Source: GCA-2731375 sp046582635
GTDB taxonomy: Bacteria; Pseudomonadota; Alphaproteobacteria; GCA-2731375
DNA: 14,316 nucleotides
NCBI GenBank assembly: GCA_046582635.1
Contig: JAYGEA010000312.1
Location: forward strand, 1 to 14,316
Reading direction: 5' to 3'
Below the pieces are notes generated by a model that did not search any database, was not told the DNA's origin, and worked only from the letters and a program-made list of their open reading frames with translations. Below are positions 7,191 through 14,316 of the stretch, one piece after another. The position numbers and the translations under genes are program-made. Every line of letters starts with the position of its first letter. Within the stretch, counting starts at the first letter, position 1.

Positions 7191-8309
7191 GTGAACCGGC
7201 GCATTGCTTTTTATGCGCCCTTGAAGGCGCCGGACCACCCAACGCCATCGGGTGACCGGCGCATGGCCCGGCTGCTGATCCAGGCCTTGGAAACGGCCGG
7301 GGCGGAGGTTTCGGTGGCCTCCGATTTCCGGGCCTATGACGGACAGGGCGATCCGGCGCGGCAATTGTCCTTGCGGGCGACCGGAGAGGCCCTGGCCGAT
7401 CGCCTGATTGCCCATTACCGGGCGCAACAGCCGCAAGACCGGCCCACGGCCTGGTTCACCTATCATCTGTATCACAAGGCGCCGGACTGGCTGGGCGCAA
7501 AGGTTTCGACGGCGCTGGCAATCCCCTATCTGGTGGCGGAGGCATCCTTCGCGCCGAAACGAGCCGGCGGACCATGGGATCTGGGACACCAGGCTGCCGC
7601 CCGGGCGATCAGCGCGGCGAACCGGGTGTTTTGCATGACCCGTCTGGACATGGCCTGCGTCGCGCCCTTGGTCCCGGACGGCCACGAACTGGTTTTCCTG
7701 CCGCCCTTTCTGGATGCGGCGGCCATATTGGCTGGCCGGCGGGACCGCGCCATGCTTGCCGCCCGCCACGGCCTGGACCCGGAGCGGCGCTGGTTGTTGT
7801 GCGTGGCCATGATGCGGCCCGGGGACAAACTGCAATCCTATCAGCATCTGGGTGCGGCGTTGGATCGTCTGGGACGGGACGACTGGCAGCTTTTGGTGGT
7901 GGGGGACGGCGCCGCGCGGGGCGCGGTTGAGGCTGCCTTGGCGCCGATAGCGGGTCGGTTAGCCCTATTGGGCGCCGTGCCTCCATCGGCGCTGCCGGAG
8001 ATTTACCGCGCCTGTGATATTTATGTCTGGCCCGGCGTGGGCGAGGCCTATGGCATGGCCTATATTGAAGCCCAGGCAGCAGGTCTGCCGGTTGTGGCGG
8101 GCCATGAAAGAGGGGTGCCGGATGTGGTGCGGAACGGCGAAACCGGTTTGTTGACGGCGCCGGGCAACGATGGCGCCTTTGCCGCTGCCGTTGCACGGCT
8201 GCTGGATGACGATCAACTTCGCGGCCGCCTGGCATCGGCGGCGCGTGACTTCGTCACGCGGGAGCGAACCGTGGCATCGGCGGCGGCGGTTCTGGAGGCG
8301 GCGCTCTGA
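7191..8309 (+). CDS. GT4-type glycosyltransferase
   Basis: A 372-residue GT-B glycosyltransferase. The N-terminus FYAPLKAPDHPTPSGDRRMA (7-26) is the opening strand and loop. The donor-domain pieces are LLVVGDG (234-240), GAVPPSALPEIYRACDIYVWP (from 261) and GEAYGMAYIEAQAAG (284-298). The last carries the canonical E-x7-E pair, E285 and E293. The start is GTG 7191, two bases after the preceding stop. A GGGGGAG Shine-Dalgarno at 7177-7183 with 7-base spacing decides this over longer upstream options. The stop overlaps the next start by one base (TGATG). It acts in the same pathway as its neighbours by position; the donor sugar is unknown. Confidence 0.92.
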   Translation: MNRRIAFYAPLKAPDHPTPSGDRRMARLLIQALETAGAEVSVASDFRAYDGQGDPARQLSLRATGEALADRLIAHYRAQQPQDRPTAWFTYHLYHKAPDWLGAKVSTALAIPYLVAEASFAPKRAGGPWDLGHQAAARAISAANRVFCMTRLDMACVAPLVPDGHELVFLPPFLDAAAILAGRRDRAMLAARHGLDPERRWLLCVAMMRPGDKLQSYQHLGAALDRLGRDDWQLLVVGDGAARGAVEAALAPIAGRLALLGAVPPSALPEIYRACDIYVWPGVGEAYGMAYIEAQAAGLPVVAGHERGVPDVVRNGETGLLTAPGNDGAFAAAVARLLDDDQLRGRLASAARDFVTRERTVASAAAVLEAAL

Positions 8310-8956
8310 TGGCCCTGTTGGGCATGATCCGCCACGGGCGCACGGCCTGGAATGGCGCGGGGCGCCTGACCGGACGGGCCGACCTCCCCCTGACCGATCA
8401 GGGCCGTGGGGATTTAACCGGGTTGGGACCGCCCGAGGAACTGCATGGTGCGCAATGGCATGTCAGCCCCCTGCTGCGGGCCCGGCAAACCGCCGCCATT
8501 ATCGGCGGCGGCGAGCAGGAAATTCATATCGAAGAGCGTCTGATCGAAATGGATTTCGGCGCCTATGAAGGCCGCACCCTGGAAGACCTCCGCGCCGACC
8601 CGGATACGGACATGGCGGCCAATGAAAACCGCGGCCTGGATTTTCTGCCCCCCGGCGGGGAAAGCCCCCGCATGGTGCAGGACCGGTTGCGGCCCTTTCT
8701 GGTGGAGCTGGGACGGCAAGGCGGCCGCCACATCGCCGTGGCGCATAAATCCGTGATCCGGGGCCTGTTCGCCGCCGCCCATGGCTGGGACATGCTGGGT
8801 CGCCCGCCGGTCAAGCTGCGCTGGGAACAGGCCCACCTGTTCGAGGTCGATGCGGCCGGCGGCCTGCGGCCCGTACGCATGAACGTGCCGCTGATTTCCA
8901 GACCGGGCGGCAAACCGGACGACAGACGGGGCGACAAGCAGGGTGGCGGACCATGA
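8309..8956 (+). CDS. Histidine phosphatase family protein (phosphoglycerate-mutase-like)
   Basis: A 215-residue histidine phosphatase. The RHG motif is R8-H9-G10 with H9 as the phosphorylated residue. The other pocket residues fit SPLLRARQTA (R57/R59, from 53), E80 in LIEMDFGAYEG, and H146 in AVAHKS. All are intact, so it should be an active phosphatase. The length and layout are closer to CobC/GpgP-type small phosphatases than to glycolytic mutase. The ATG overlaps the previous stop by one base, with GGAGG at 8294-8298. The end overlaps the next gene by four bases. Its place among four glycosyltransferases suggests a sugar-phosphate or phosphorylated glycan intermediate as substrate (inference). 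The last 25 residues are charged and glycine-rich and outside the fold. Confidence 0.92.
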   Translation: MALLGMIRHGRTAWNGAGRLTGRADLPLTDQGRGDLTGLGPPEELHGAQWHVSPLLRARQTAAIIGGGEQEIHIEERLIEMDFGAYEGRTLEDLRADPDTDMAANENRGLDFLPPGGESPRMVQDRLRPFLVELGRQGGRHIAVAHKSVIRGLFAAAHGWDMLGRPPVKLRWEQAHLFEVDAAGGLRPVRMNVPLISRPGGKPDDRRGDKQGGGP

Positions 8957-10149
8957 CGGGCGCCAAGCGGGTGCTGTTCTATGTCCAGCATCTGCTGGGC
9001 ATCGGCCACCAGCGGCGCGGCGCCACCCTGACCCGCGCCATGGTCGATGCGGGCCTGGCGGTGACCTATGTTTCGGGCGGTCACGGCATTCCGAACCTGG
9101 ATCTGGGCGGCGCCGATCTGGTGCAACTGCCCCCGGTCCGGGCGGTGGATCTGTACTTCAAGAAGCTGGTGGACGAGAACGACCAACCCATCGACGATGC
9201 CTGGCGCGCGCGCCGCCGCGATGCCTTGCTGGCGGTTTGGGCGGAGCTCCAGCCGCAGGTTATTTTGTTGGAGCTTTACCCCCTTGGCCGGCGGCAGATG
9301 CGGTTTGAATTGCTGCCCCTGCTGGACGCCGCGCTGGCGGCCCCGCACCGGCCGGTCATCGCCTGCTCGGTCCGCGATATCCTGGTCGCCCCGCCCAAGC
9401 CGGAACGCCTGGTGGAAATGCTGGATCGGATCGAGCATTATTTTGATCATGTCCTGGTGCATGGCGATCCCGATCTGATCCCGTTCGGGCGGACCTTTCC
9501 CCATGCCGCCCGGATCGGTGAAAAACTACAATACACGGGCTATGTGGTGGACCGCACCGGCCGGCGCGGGGGGCCGGGCAGTCCGGGCTGGGACGAGGTT
9601 CTGGTCTCGGCCGGTGGCGGGGCGGTGGGAGATGGGCTGTTGCGCGCCGCCATCGCCGCCAAGTCCAACAGCGCCCTGGCCGACAGGACATGGCGCGTGC
9701 TGGTCGGCGTCAAAGTGGCTCGGGAAGAATTTCTAGCCCTCGAGGCGCTGGCCCGGAACGTGGGCGGGATCGAGGTGGAGCGGGCCCGGGGTGATTTTCC
9801 CACCCTGTTGATGAACTGCGCCCTGTCCATCTCCCAGGGCGGCTACAATACCTTGATGGAAGGCCTGCACGCGGGCTGCAGCGCCGTTATCGTGCCTTAC
9901 GCCGGCGGCCTGGAAACGGAGCAGACCCTGCGGGCTGAATTGCTGGCGGAACGCGGCCTCATCACCGTCCTGCCGGAGGAGGAATTGTCGCCCGAGACAC
10001 TGAGCGCGGCCATTGACCAGGCGTTGGCCAGGGCACGCGGAGCAGGTGTAGGTGCCGGTGTTGGATCTGGTGCTGGCGCCTTCCGTACCAACGGCGCCGA
10101 GGACGGTGCTGGGCGGATCGCCGCCTGGGCCCAGGCGCTGGATTGGTGA
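8953..10149 (+). CDS. Predicted glycosyltransferase, MurG-like GT-B fold (COG4671-type), second copy
   Basis: A 398-residue protein sharing the motif order of the first gene of this operon: QHLLGIGHQRRG (12-23), ELYPLGRRQMRFEL (107-120), SVRDILVAPPKPER (139-152), VSAGGGAVGDG (218-228), SQGGYNTLMEGL (294-305) and PYAGGLETEQ (315-324). The G-x-GH loop and the GGYNT plus EQ-type donor motifs are those of GT28-like enzymes. The start overlaps the phosphatase stop as ATGA (8953-8956). Residues 363-376 are an alternating Gly-x run encoded by an imperfect GGN-rich repeat, probably a flexible linker before a short terminal helix. Having two divergent members of this family in one operon suggests two distinct transfer steps. 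Donor and acceptor are unknown. Confidence 0.9.
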   Translation: MTGAKRVLFYVQHLLGIGHQRRGATLTRAMVDAGLAVTYVSGGHGIPNLDLGGADLVQLPPVRAVDLYFKKLVDENDQPIDDAWRARRRDALLAVWAELQPQVILLELYPLGRRQMRFELLPLLDAALAAPHRPVIACSVRDILVAPPKPERLVEMLDRIEHYFDHVLVHGDPDLIPFGRTFPHAARIGEKLQYTGYVVDRTGRRGGPGSPGWDEVLVSAGGGAVGDGLLRAAIAAKSNSALADRTWRVLVGVKVAREEFLALEALARNVGGIEVERARGDFPTLLMNCALSISQGGYNTLMEGLHAGCSAVIVPYAGGLETEQTLRAELLAERGLITVLPEEELSPETLSAAIDQALARARGAGVGAGVGSGAGAFRTNGAEDGAGRIAAWAQALDW

Positions 10150-10920
10150 ATGATGGCGGACTGGGCCGAACTAAAGACGGAGTTGGCGCGCTGGATGGAT
10201 GCGGGACGGACGGCGACATTTTGGTGGCGGGATGACGATGCCACCGCCCCCGGCCCCCGCCTGGAACGCTTGGCCGTATTGTCCGGAACCCATGGCATCC
10301 CCGTGGGTCTGGCGGTGATCCCTGGCCGGGCGCGGGAGGATCTGGGCGCCGCCCTGGGGGCGGTGCCGCTCTTGAAAATGCTGGTGCATGGTCACCACCA
10401 CCACAACAATGCCCCGGCGGGCGAAAAGAAAGCCGAATTCGGTGCCCACCGTCCCCTACCCGAGATGCTCGGTGATGCCGCTGTTGGCCGCGAAACCCTT
10501 GTGGCGCGGTTTCCGGATCTGGCCTTGCCTGTTTTCGTGCCGCCCTGGAACCGCATTGACCCAACTTTGGTGGAACGCCTGTCCTCGGCCCACTTCAAGG
10601 GCTTGTCCCGTTACGGCCAGCGAGGGAACCATCCGCCGGCGGAAAACATGGTGGAGAACAATTGCCATCTGGATCTGATCAATTGGCGCGGCGGCCGGAA
10701 CTTCATCGGCCGGGGGGAAGCCTTGGAACAGTTGATCGATCACTTGTCGGACCGGCGGACCGGCAGGGCGGATCGCGGCGAGAGCACCGGTGTTTTGAGC
10801 CATCATGCCGTCATGGACGAGGAATCCTGGGTTTTTTTGGCGGAATTGTTCGCACGCGCTACGGAAAGTGACGGCGCTCACTGGTTAACCATAGATGAAG
10901 TCTTTAGGGTGCCGGAATGA
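10150..10920 (+). CDS. Polysaccharide deacetylase-like protein (divergent NodB/CE4 fold)
   Basis: A 256-residue protein with a recognisable but altered NodB homology domain. Motif 1 is FWWRDDDA (24-31), supplying the catalytic base and metal Asp (among D28-D30). Motif 2 is HGHHHHNN (80-87), with H80 and H84 in the H-x3-H metal spacing. Motif 3 is FVPPWNRID (129-137). The final histidine motif is probably LSHHAVMDEESW (216-227). The metal ligands look complete, so removal of an N- or O-acetyl group from a sugar is plausible. There is no signal peptide, unlike many secreted CE4 enzymes, suggesting action on a cytoplasmic intermediate. It starts at ATG 10150 or 10153, directly after the previous stop, and its stop overlaps the next start as ATGA. 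Confidence 0.85.
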   Translation: MMADWAELKTELARWMDAGRTATFWWRDDDATAPGPRLERLAVLSGTHGIPVGLAVIPGRAREDLGAALGAVPLLKMLVHGHHHHNNAPAGEKKAEFGAHRPLPEMLGDAAVGRETLVARFPDLALPVFVPPWNRIDPTLVERLSSAHFKGLSRYGQRGNHPPAENMVENNCHLDLINWRGGRNFIGRGEALEQLIDHLSDRRTGRADRGESTGVLSHHAVMDEESWVFLAELFARATESDGAHWLTIDEVFRVPE

Positions 10921-11483
10921 GCTTGTACAGATACCCGGTCAAGGAGCTTGTATCCGACTATATTCGAGCCGGATCAGGCGTTTTTGTGCCATTTGGGCTG
11001 ATACTGTTTACGGACCTGTTACCTCTTGTACTTTATATAATGGTCGCGCTGATATTGTTGTTCGGCATTTATGGTTTGCGAACAATGCTGCGTCAGGCAA
11101 CTGTGATAACCATTGATGACGTGGGCGTGCGCCAGGAGGGACCGTTGGGGGCAATTTATGACCGGAGGATACGGTGGGCGGACATGCGCGATTTTCGCCT
11201 GCGCTATTTTTCCACCCGGCGCGACGGCAAGGACGGCTGGATGCAACTGCATCTTCGGTGCCGGGACGGTAGCGATAGCCGGGGCCCGATCCGCATGGAT
11301 TCCAATTTACCCGGTTTCGAGGATATCGTGCATCGGGTCTATGATGCTGCCCTGGAAGGCGGTTTGAGCATTGATCCCGCCTCCGCCGCCAATCTGGCTT
11401 CTCTCGGCATGGGCGACGGTGATCCCGCGGCCCGCCCGCCCGATCACCCCGCTGACCCTGCTGATCCGGTGTTGCCGTCTTGA
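10917..11483 (+). CDS. Small membrane protein with a hydrophobic hairpin and soluble C-terminal domain, unrecognised
   Basis: I do not recognise this 188-residue protein. Residues 1-20 are polar. Residues 21-56 form one long hydrophobic stretch, enough for a membrane hairpin or two short helices. Residues 60-150 look like a small beta-rich domain (TVITIDDVGVRQ, RIRWADMRDFRL, MQLHLRC), reminiscent of the membrane-anchored PH-like domains of bacteria. The tail from 166 is rich in Pro and Asp. The first 200 bases are lower in GC than the neighbouring genes. It starts by ATGA overlap with the deacetylase, with AGGG at 10906-10909. It ends overlapping the ABC ATPase start, so it bridges the glycan genes and the transporter genes. 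A role in either is unproven. Confidence 0.75.
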   Translation: MSLYRYPVKELVSDYIRAGSGVFVPFGLILFTDLLPLVLYIMVALILLFGIYGLRTMLRQATVITIDDVGVRQEGPLGAIYDRRIRWADMRDFRLRYFSTRRDGKDGWMQLHLRCRDGSDSRGPIRMDSNLPGFEDIVHRVYDAALEGGLSIDPASAANLASLGMGDGDPAARPPDHPADPADPVLPS

Positions 11484-13366
11484 CCAATGTTCTGCGCGTA
11501 CGTGATCTGGCCGTGGAATTCCAAGCCGCCGAAGGATTGATCAAGGCGGTCGACGGGGTCTCCTTCACGGTACCGCAAGGCAAGACCGTTGCCTTGGTGG
11601 GCGAGTCCGGCTCCGGCAAGTCCGTGGTCAGCCAGGCCATCATGCGTATTTTACCCACCACCGCCGAGATCGCCGCCGGCGAAATTCTGTTCCTTGATCC
11701 CGACAAACCCGGTTCATTCGTGGATCTGACAAAATTACCAACGAATTCCAACGAAATGCGCGCGGTTCGCGGCGGCCGCATCTCGATCATATTTCAAGAG
11801 CCCATGACGTCCCTGTCGCCCCTGCACACAATCGGCAACCAGATCGCCGAAGCCCTGCTGCTGCATCGTGAGGTTTCCAAGAAAATCGCCTGGGAAATGA
11901 CGGCGGAAATGTTGCGCATGGTGGGTTTCCCCGATCCCAATCAATCCGTGTATAAATATCCTTTCGAGTTGTCGGGCGGCCTGCGCCAGCGGGCCATGAT
12001 CGCCATGGCTCTGGTCTGCCGGCCGGCGCTGCTGATCGCGGACGAGCCGACCACCGCCCTGGACGTGACCATACAGGCACAAATTCTGAAACTGATTTCC
12101 GATCTGCAAGCGGAATTGAGCATGGCGGTATTGATGATCACCCACGATCTGGGCGTGGTCGCCAACGTGGCCGATGAAGTTGTGGTGATGTACCACGGCA
12201 AGGTGATGGAGCGGGGGCCCGTTGATGCCATTTATAACAATCCCGAGCACCCATATTTGAAGGCCCTGATGCTGGCCGTGCCCAGGTTCGGCATGAAGCC
12301 GGGCGAACGGTTGGTGCCGTTGCGCGAAATCAGCGCCGATGCGGGCCATCTGCTGAAACAAAAGGAGCCTTGGCCCGAAGCGGCCCGCGCCGCCGGTCCC
12401 TTGCTGGATGTCAGCCACCTGTGCAAATCCTTTCAAACCCGCAAGCGCAAACTGCTGGGCGGCAAGCCGGGCGGCAAGGTAATGGCGGTGGATGATGTCT
12501 CCTTCCACGTCAATCCCGGCGAATGTGTCGGCCTGGTGGGCGAGAGCGGCTGCGGCAAGACCACCACCTCGAAAATGATCATGCGCGCCCTGACACCGGA
12601 CTCGGGCAGCCTTTCGTTCAACGACCATGGCAAAATTGTCGATGTCCTGGCCCTCAAGGATGACGACCTGTTCGAATTCCGCCGCAAGGTGCAATTCATT
12701 TTCCAGGATCCCTTTGCCTCCCTGAACCCGCGCATGACGGTGTTCGACATCATCTCCGAGCCGCTGAATATTCACGCGGTCGGCGACCGCGAGGAACGCT
12801 CCGCCCGGGTGCAGGAATTGATGACCCTGGTGGGCCTGGATGCCCGCTATCTGCGCCGCTATCCCCACAGCTTTTCCGGCGGTCAGCGCCAGCGCATCGG
12901 TATCGCCCGGGCCCTGGCCCTGCAGCCCGACCTGTTGATCTGTGACGAACCGGTCTCGGCCCTGGATGTCTCCGTGCAGGCGCAGGTTTTGAACCTGATG
13001 AAGGATCTGCAGGAAGAACTGGGCCTGACCTATCTGTTCATCAGCCATAACCTGGCCGTGGTGGACTATGTGGCCGACCGCATCGCGGTGATGTGCGCCG
13101 GCCGCATCGTCGAGACCGCGCCGCGGGAAACCCTGTTCCGCGATCCCTTGCATCCCTACACCCAGGCCCTGCTGGCCGCCGTGCCCAAGGCCGACCCGGG
13201 CGCCAAGCTTGACCTGTCGGCGCTGATGGAGGGCAAGGCCTCGGTCCCCAGCGCCTGGCCGGCGCCCTTTACCCTCGATGATGGCATCGTGGCGGAAATG
13301 ATCCATGCGGGCGGCGGCCATTATGTCCGCGCCGAGGCCGGCGCCCAATTGCCGAGGCAAATATGA
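11480..13366 (+). CDS. Peptide-type ABC transporter ATPase with two ATP-binding domains (Opp/Dpp/YejF-like)
   Basis: A 628-residue fusion of two oligopeptide-family ATPases, as in YejF. Domain 1 has Walker A GESGSGKS (41-48), Q106 in IIFQEP, signature LSGGL (164-168, against the family's usual LSGGM), Walker B LLIADE (184-189) and switch H222. Domain 2 has Walker A GESGCGKT (354-361), Q409, signature FSGGQ (465-469), Walker B LLICDE (485-490) and H523. Each domain ends in the family's HPY tail (HPYLKAL at 257, HPYTQAL at 558). Both active sites are complete. The start is TTG 11480, overlapping the previous stop as TTGA. The N-terminus M-TNVLRVRDLAVEF fits the family, which supports this rare start. 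It should energise uptake through permeases likely encoded beyond the right edge. Confidence 0.95.
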   Translation: MTNVLRVRDLAVEFQAAEGLIKAVDGVSFTVPQGKTVALVGESGSGKSVVSQAIMRILPTTAEIAAGEILFLDPDKPGSFVDLTKLPTNSNEMRAVRGGRISIIFQEPMTSLSPLHTIGNQIAEALLLHREVSKKIAWEMTAEMLRMVGFPDPNQSVYKYPFELSGGLRQRAMIAMALVCRPALLIADEPTTALDVTIQAQILKLISDLQAELSMAVLMITHDLGVVANVADEVVVMYHGKVMERGPVDAIYNNPEHPYLKALMLAVPRFGMKPGERLVPLREISADAGHLLKQKEPWPEAARAAGPLLDVSHLCKSFQTRKRKLLGGKPGGKVMAVDDVSFHVNPGECVGLVGESGCGKTTTSKMIMRALTPDSGSLSFNDHGKIVDVLALKDDDLFEFRRKVQFIFQDPFASLNPRMTVFDIISEPLNIHAVGDREERSARVQELMTLVGLDARYLRRYPHSFSGGQRQRIGIARALALQPDLLICDEPVSALDVSVQAQVLNLMKDLQEELGLTYLFISHNLAVVDYVADRIAVMCAGRIVETAPRETLFRDPLHPYTQALLAAVPKADPGAKLDLSALMEGKASVPSAWPAPFTLDDGIVAEMIHAGGGHYVRAEAGAQLPRQI

Positions 13367-14316
13367 TGCGTATCGCCGGTAAAGCCAGAACCGCCCTGTT
13401 GTTGACGGGCGCCATTGCCCTTGCGGCGACGACGTCGTCATATTCGGTGGCGGCGGCGGCTTATGTGGAAACGCCCATGTTCACGGCAAAAGTCGCCGCG
13501 GGTGAACTGCCCAGTGTCGATCAGCGGCTGCCGAAAGTTCCCTCGGTGGTGAAAATGACCGGCGAAAAGGTCATCGGCCGTCAGGGCGGTGAACTGCGCA
13601 CCTTGATCGGCCGGGCCAAGGATGTGCGCATGTTCGTGGTCTACGGCTACGCCCGCCTGATCGGCTATAACGAAAAGTACCAGCTGGTGCCCGATATCGT
13701 GCAATCGGTCGCGGTCAAGGAGGGCCGGCAGTTTACCTTCAAGCTGCGCCAGGGGCACAAATGGTCCGACGGCCATCCCTTCACGGCGGAGGATTTCCGC
13801 TATTGGTGGGAAGACGTGGCCAATAACAAACGCACCTCTCCGGCCGGCCCGCCGCGGTTGTTGCTCTCCGACGGCCAGCCGCCGGTATTCGAGGTGCTGG
13901 ACGAAACCACGGTGCGATATACCTGGCCCAAGGCCAACCCGTTCTTCCTGCCCCGCCTGGCCGGCGCCTCGCCCATGTTCATCTATCGTCCGGCGCATTA
14001 TCTGAAGCAATATCACGGCAAGTATGCCGAGCCGAAAACCCTGAAAAAGCTGTTGCGCAAGCATCGCACCCGTTCCTGGGCATCGTTGCATAACCGGTTC
14101 GATAACATGTACCGCTTCGACAATCCCAAACTGCCCACCCTGCAGCCCTGGGTCAACAAGACCCGGCCGCCCGCCACCCGCTTCGTCGGCGTGCGCAACC
14201 CCTATTATCACCGGGTCGACGAAAAGGGCCGGCAGCTGCCCTATGTGGACAAGCTGATAATGATCGTTTCCGACGGCAAGCTGATCGCCGCCAAGGCGGG
14301 CACGGGCGAGGTCGAT
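13363..14316 (+). CDS. ABC transporter solute-binding protein, SBP_bac_5 (peptide/nickel) family, 5' part
   Basis: The first 318 residues of a periplasmic binding protein; the frame stays open to the window edge. Residues 1-33 are a Sec signal peptide: a basic start (MMRIAGKAR), a hydrophobic Ala/Leu core, and likely cleavage after the Ala run near 32-33. The mature part has the family hallmark F-x-LR-x-G-x-KWSDG-x-PFTAEDF, about residues 127-146, and later VGVRNPYYHRVDEKGRQLPYV. This form belongs to the dipeptide/oligopeptide-binding group. It overlaps the ATPase gene's stop as ATGATG. ATG 13366 has the better distance (8 bases) to GAGG at 13354-13357, but ATG 13363 is also possible. Ligand is not deducible. 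Confidence 0.93.
   Translation, partial: MMRIAGKARTALLLTGAIALAATTSSYSVAAAAYVETPMFTAKVAAGELPSVDQRLPKVPSVVKMTGEKVIGRQGGELRTLIGRAKDVRMFVVYGYARLIGYNEKYQLVPDIVQSVAVKEGRQFTFKLRQGHKWSDGHPFTAEDFRYWWEDVANNKRTSPAGPPRLLLSDGQPPVFEVLDETTVRYTWPKANPFFLPRLAGASPMFIYRPAHYLKQYHGKYAEPKTLKKLLRKHRTRSWASLHNRFDNMYRFDNPKLPTLQPWVNKTRPPATRFVGVRNPYYHRVDEKGRQLPYVDKLIMIVSDGKLIAAKAGTGEVD

Noticed and set aside
5113..7248. Very long open frame (711 codons) on the minus strand
   Set aside because: It lies antisense to three recognised glycosyltransferase genes, with composition typical of a GC-rich shadow frame (runs of Gly, Gln, His, Pro) and no recognisable domain.
11735..13441. Open frame of 568 codons on the minus strand
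   Set aside because: Antisense to the two-domain ABC ATPase; His/Gln/Gly-rich shadow composition.

Overview
The window looks like a piece of an alphaproteobacterial chromosome, most likely from the Rhodospirillales or a relative. The evidence is high GC content with C/G-rich third codon positions, tightly packed operons with ATGA and TGATG overlaps, occasional GTG and TTG starts, and the protein families present. The species cannot be named from sequence alone. Gene functions below rest on motifs read by eye; no database search was run.

Left edge (1-528): an AT-richer stretch carries what may be the first four codons of a gene leaving the window on the minus strand, then tRNA-Phe(GAA) on the minus strand with a good sigma70-type promoter behind it.

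Minus-strand operon (4302 down to 529): an unusual ABC exporter-type protein (permease plus a swollen, degenerate ATPase domain) is split by a one-base frameshift in a run of seven C. It is followed by a stand-alone cyclic-nucleotide-binding domain protein and a small class I SAM-dependent methyltransferase.

Plus-strand operon (4552 to the right edge): it diverges from the ABC gene across a 249-base regulatory region that contains a 6-8-6 dyad. In order it encodes a predicted glycosyltransferase of the MurG-like/COG4671 type, two GT4-type glycosyltransferases, a histidine phosphatase, a second COG4671-type glycosyltransferase, a divergent polysaccharide deacetylase, an unrecognised small membrane protein, a two-ATPase-domain peptide-type ABC protein, and the start of its periplasmic solute-binding protein. 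Most junctions overlap by 1-4 bases, so the genes are probably one transcript with coupled translation.

Taken together, the divergent pair of operons reads as an uncharacterised system for building a glycan or glycolipid (four glycosyltransferases, phosphatase, deacetylase, perhaps methyltransferase). It has a possible exporter gated or regulated by a cyclic nucleotide sensor, followed by an Opp/Dpp/Yej-type importer. The shared purpose is inferred from gene order only.
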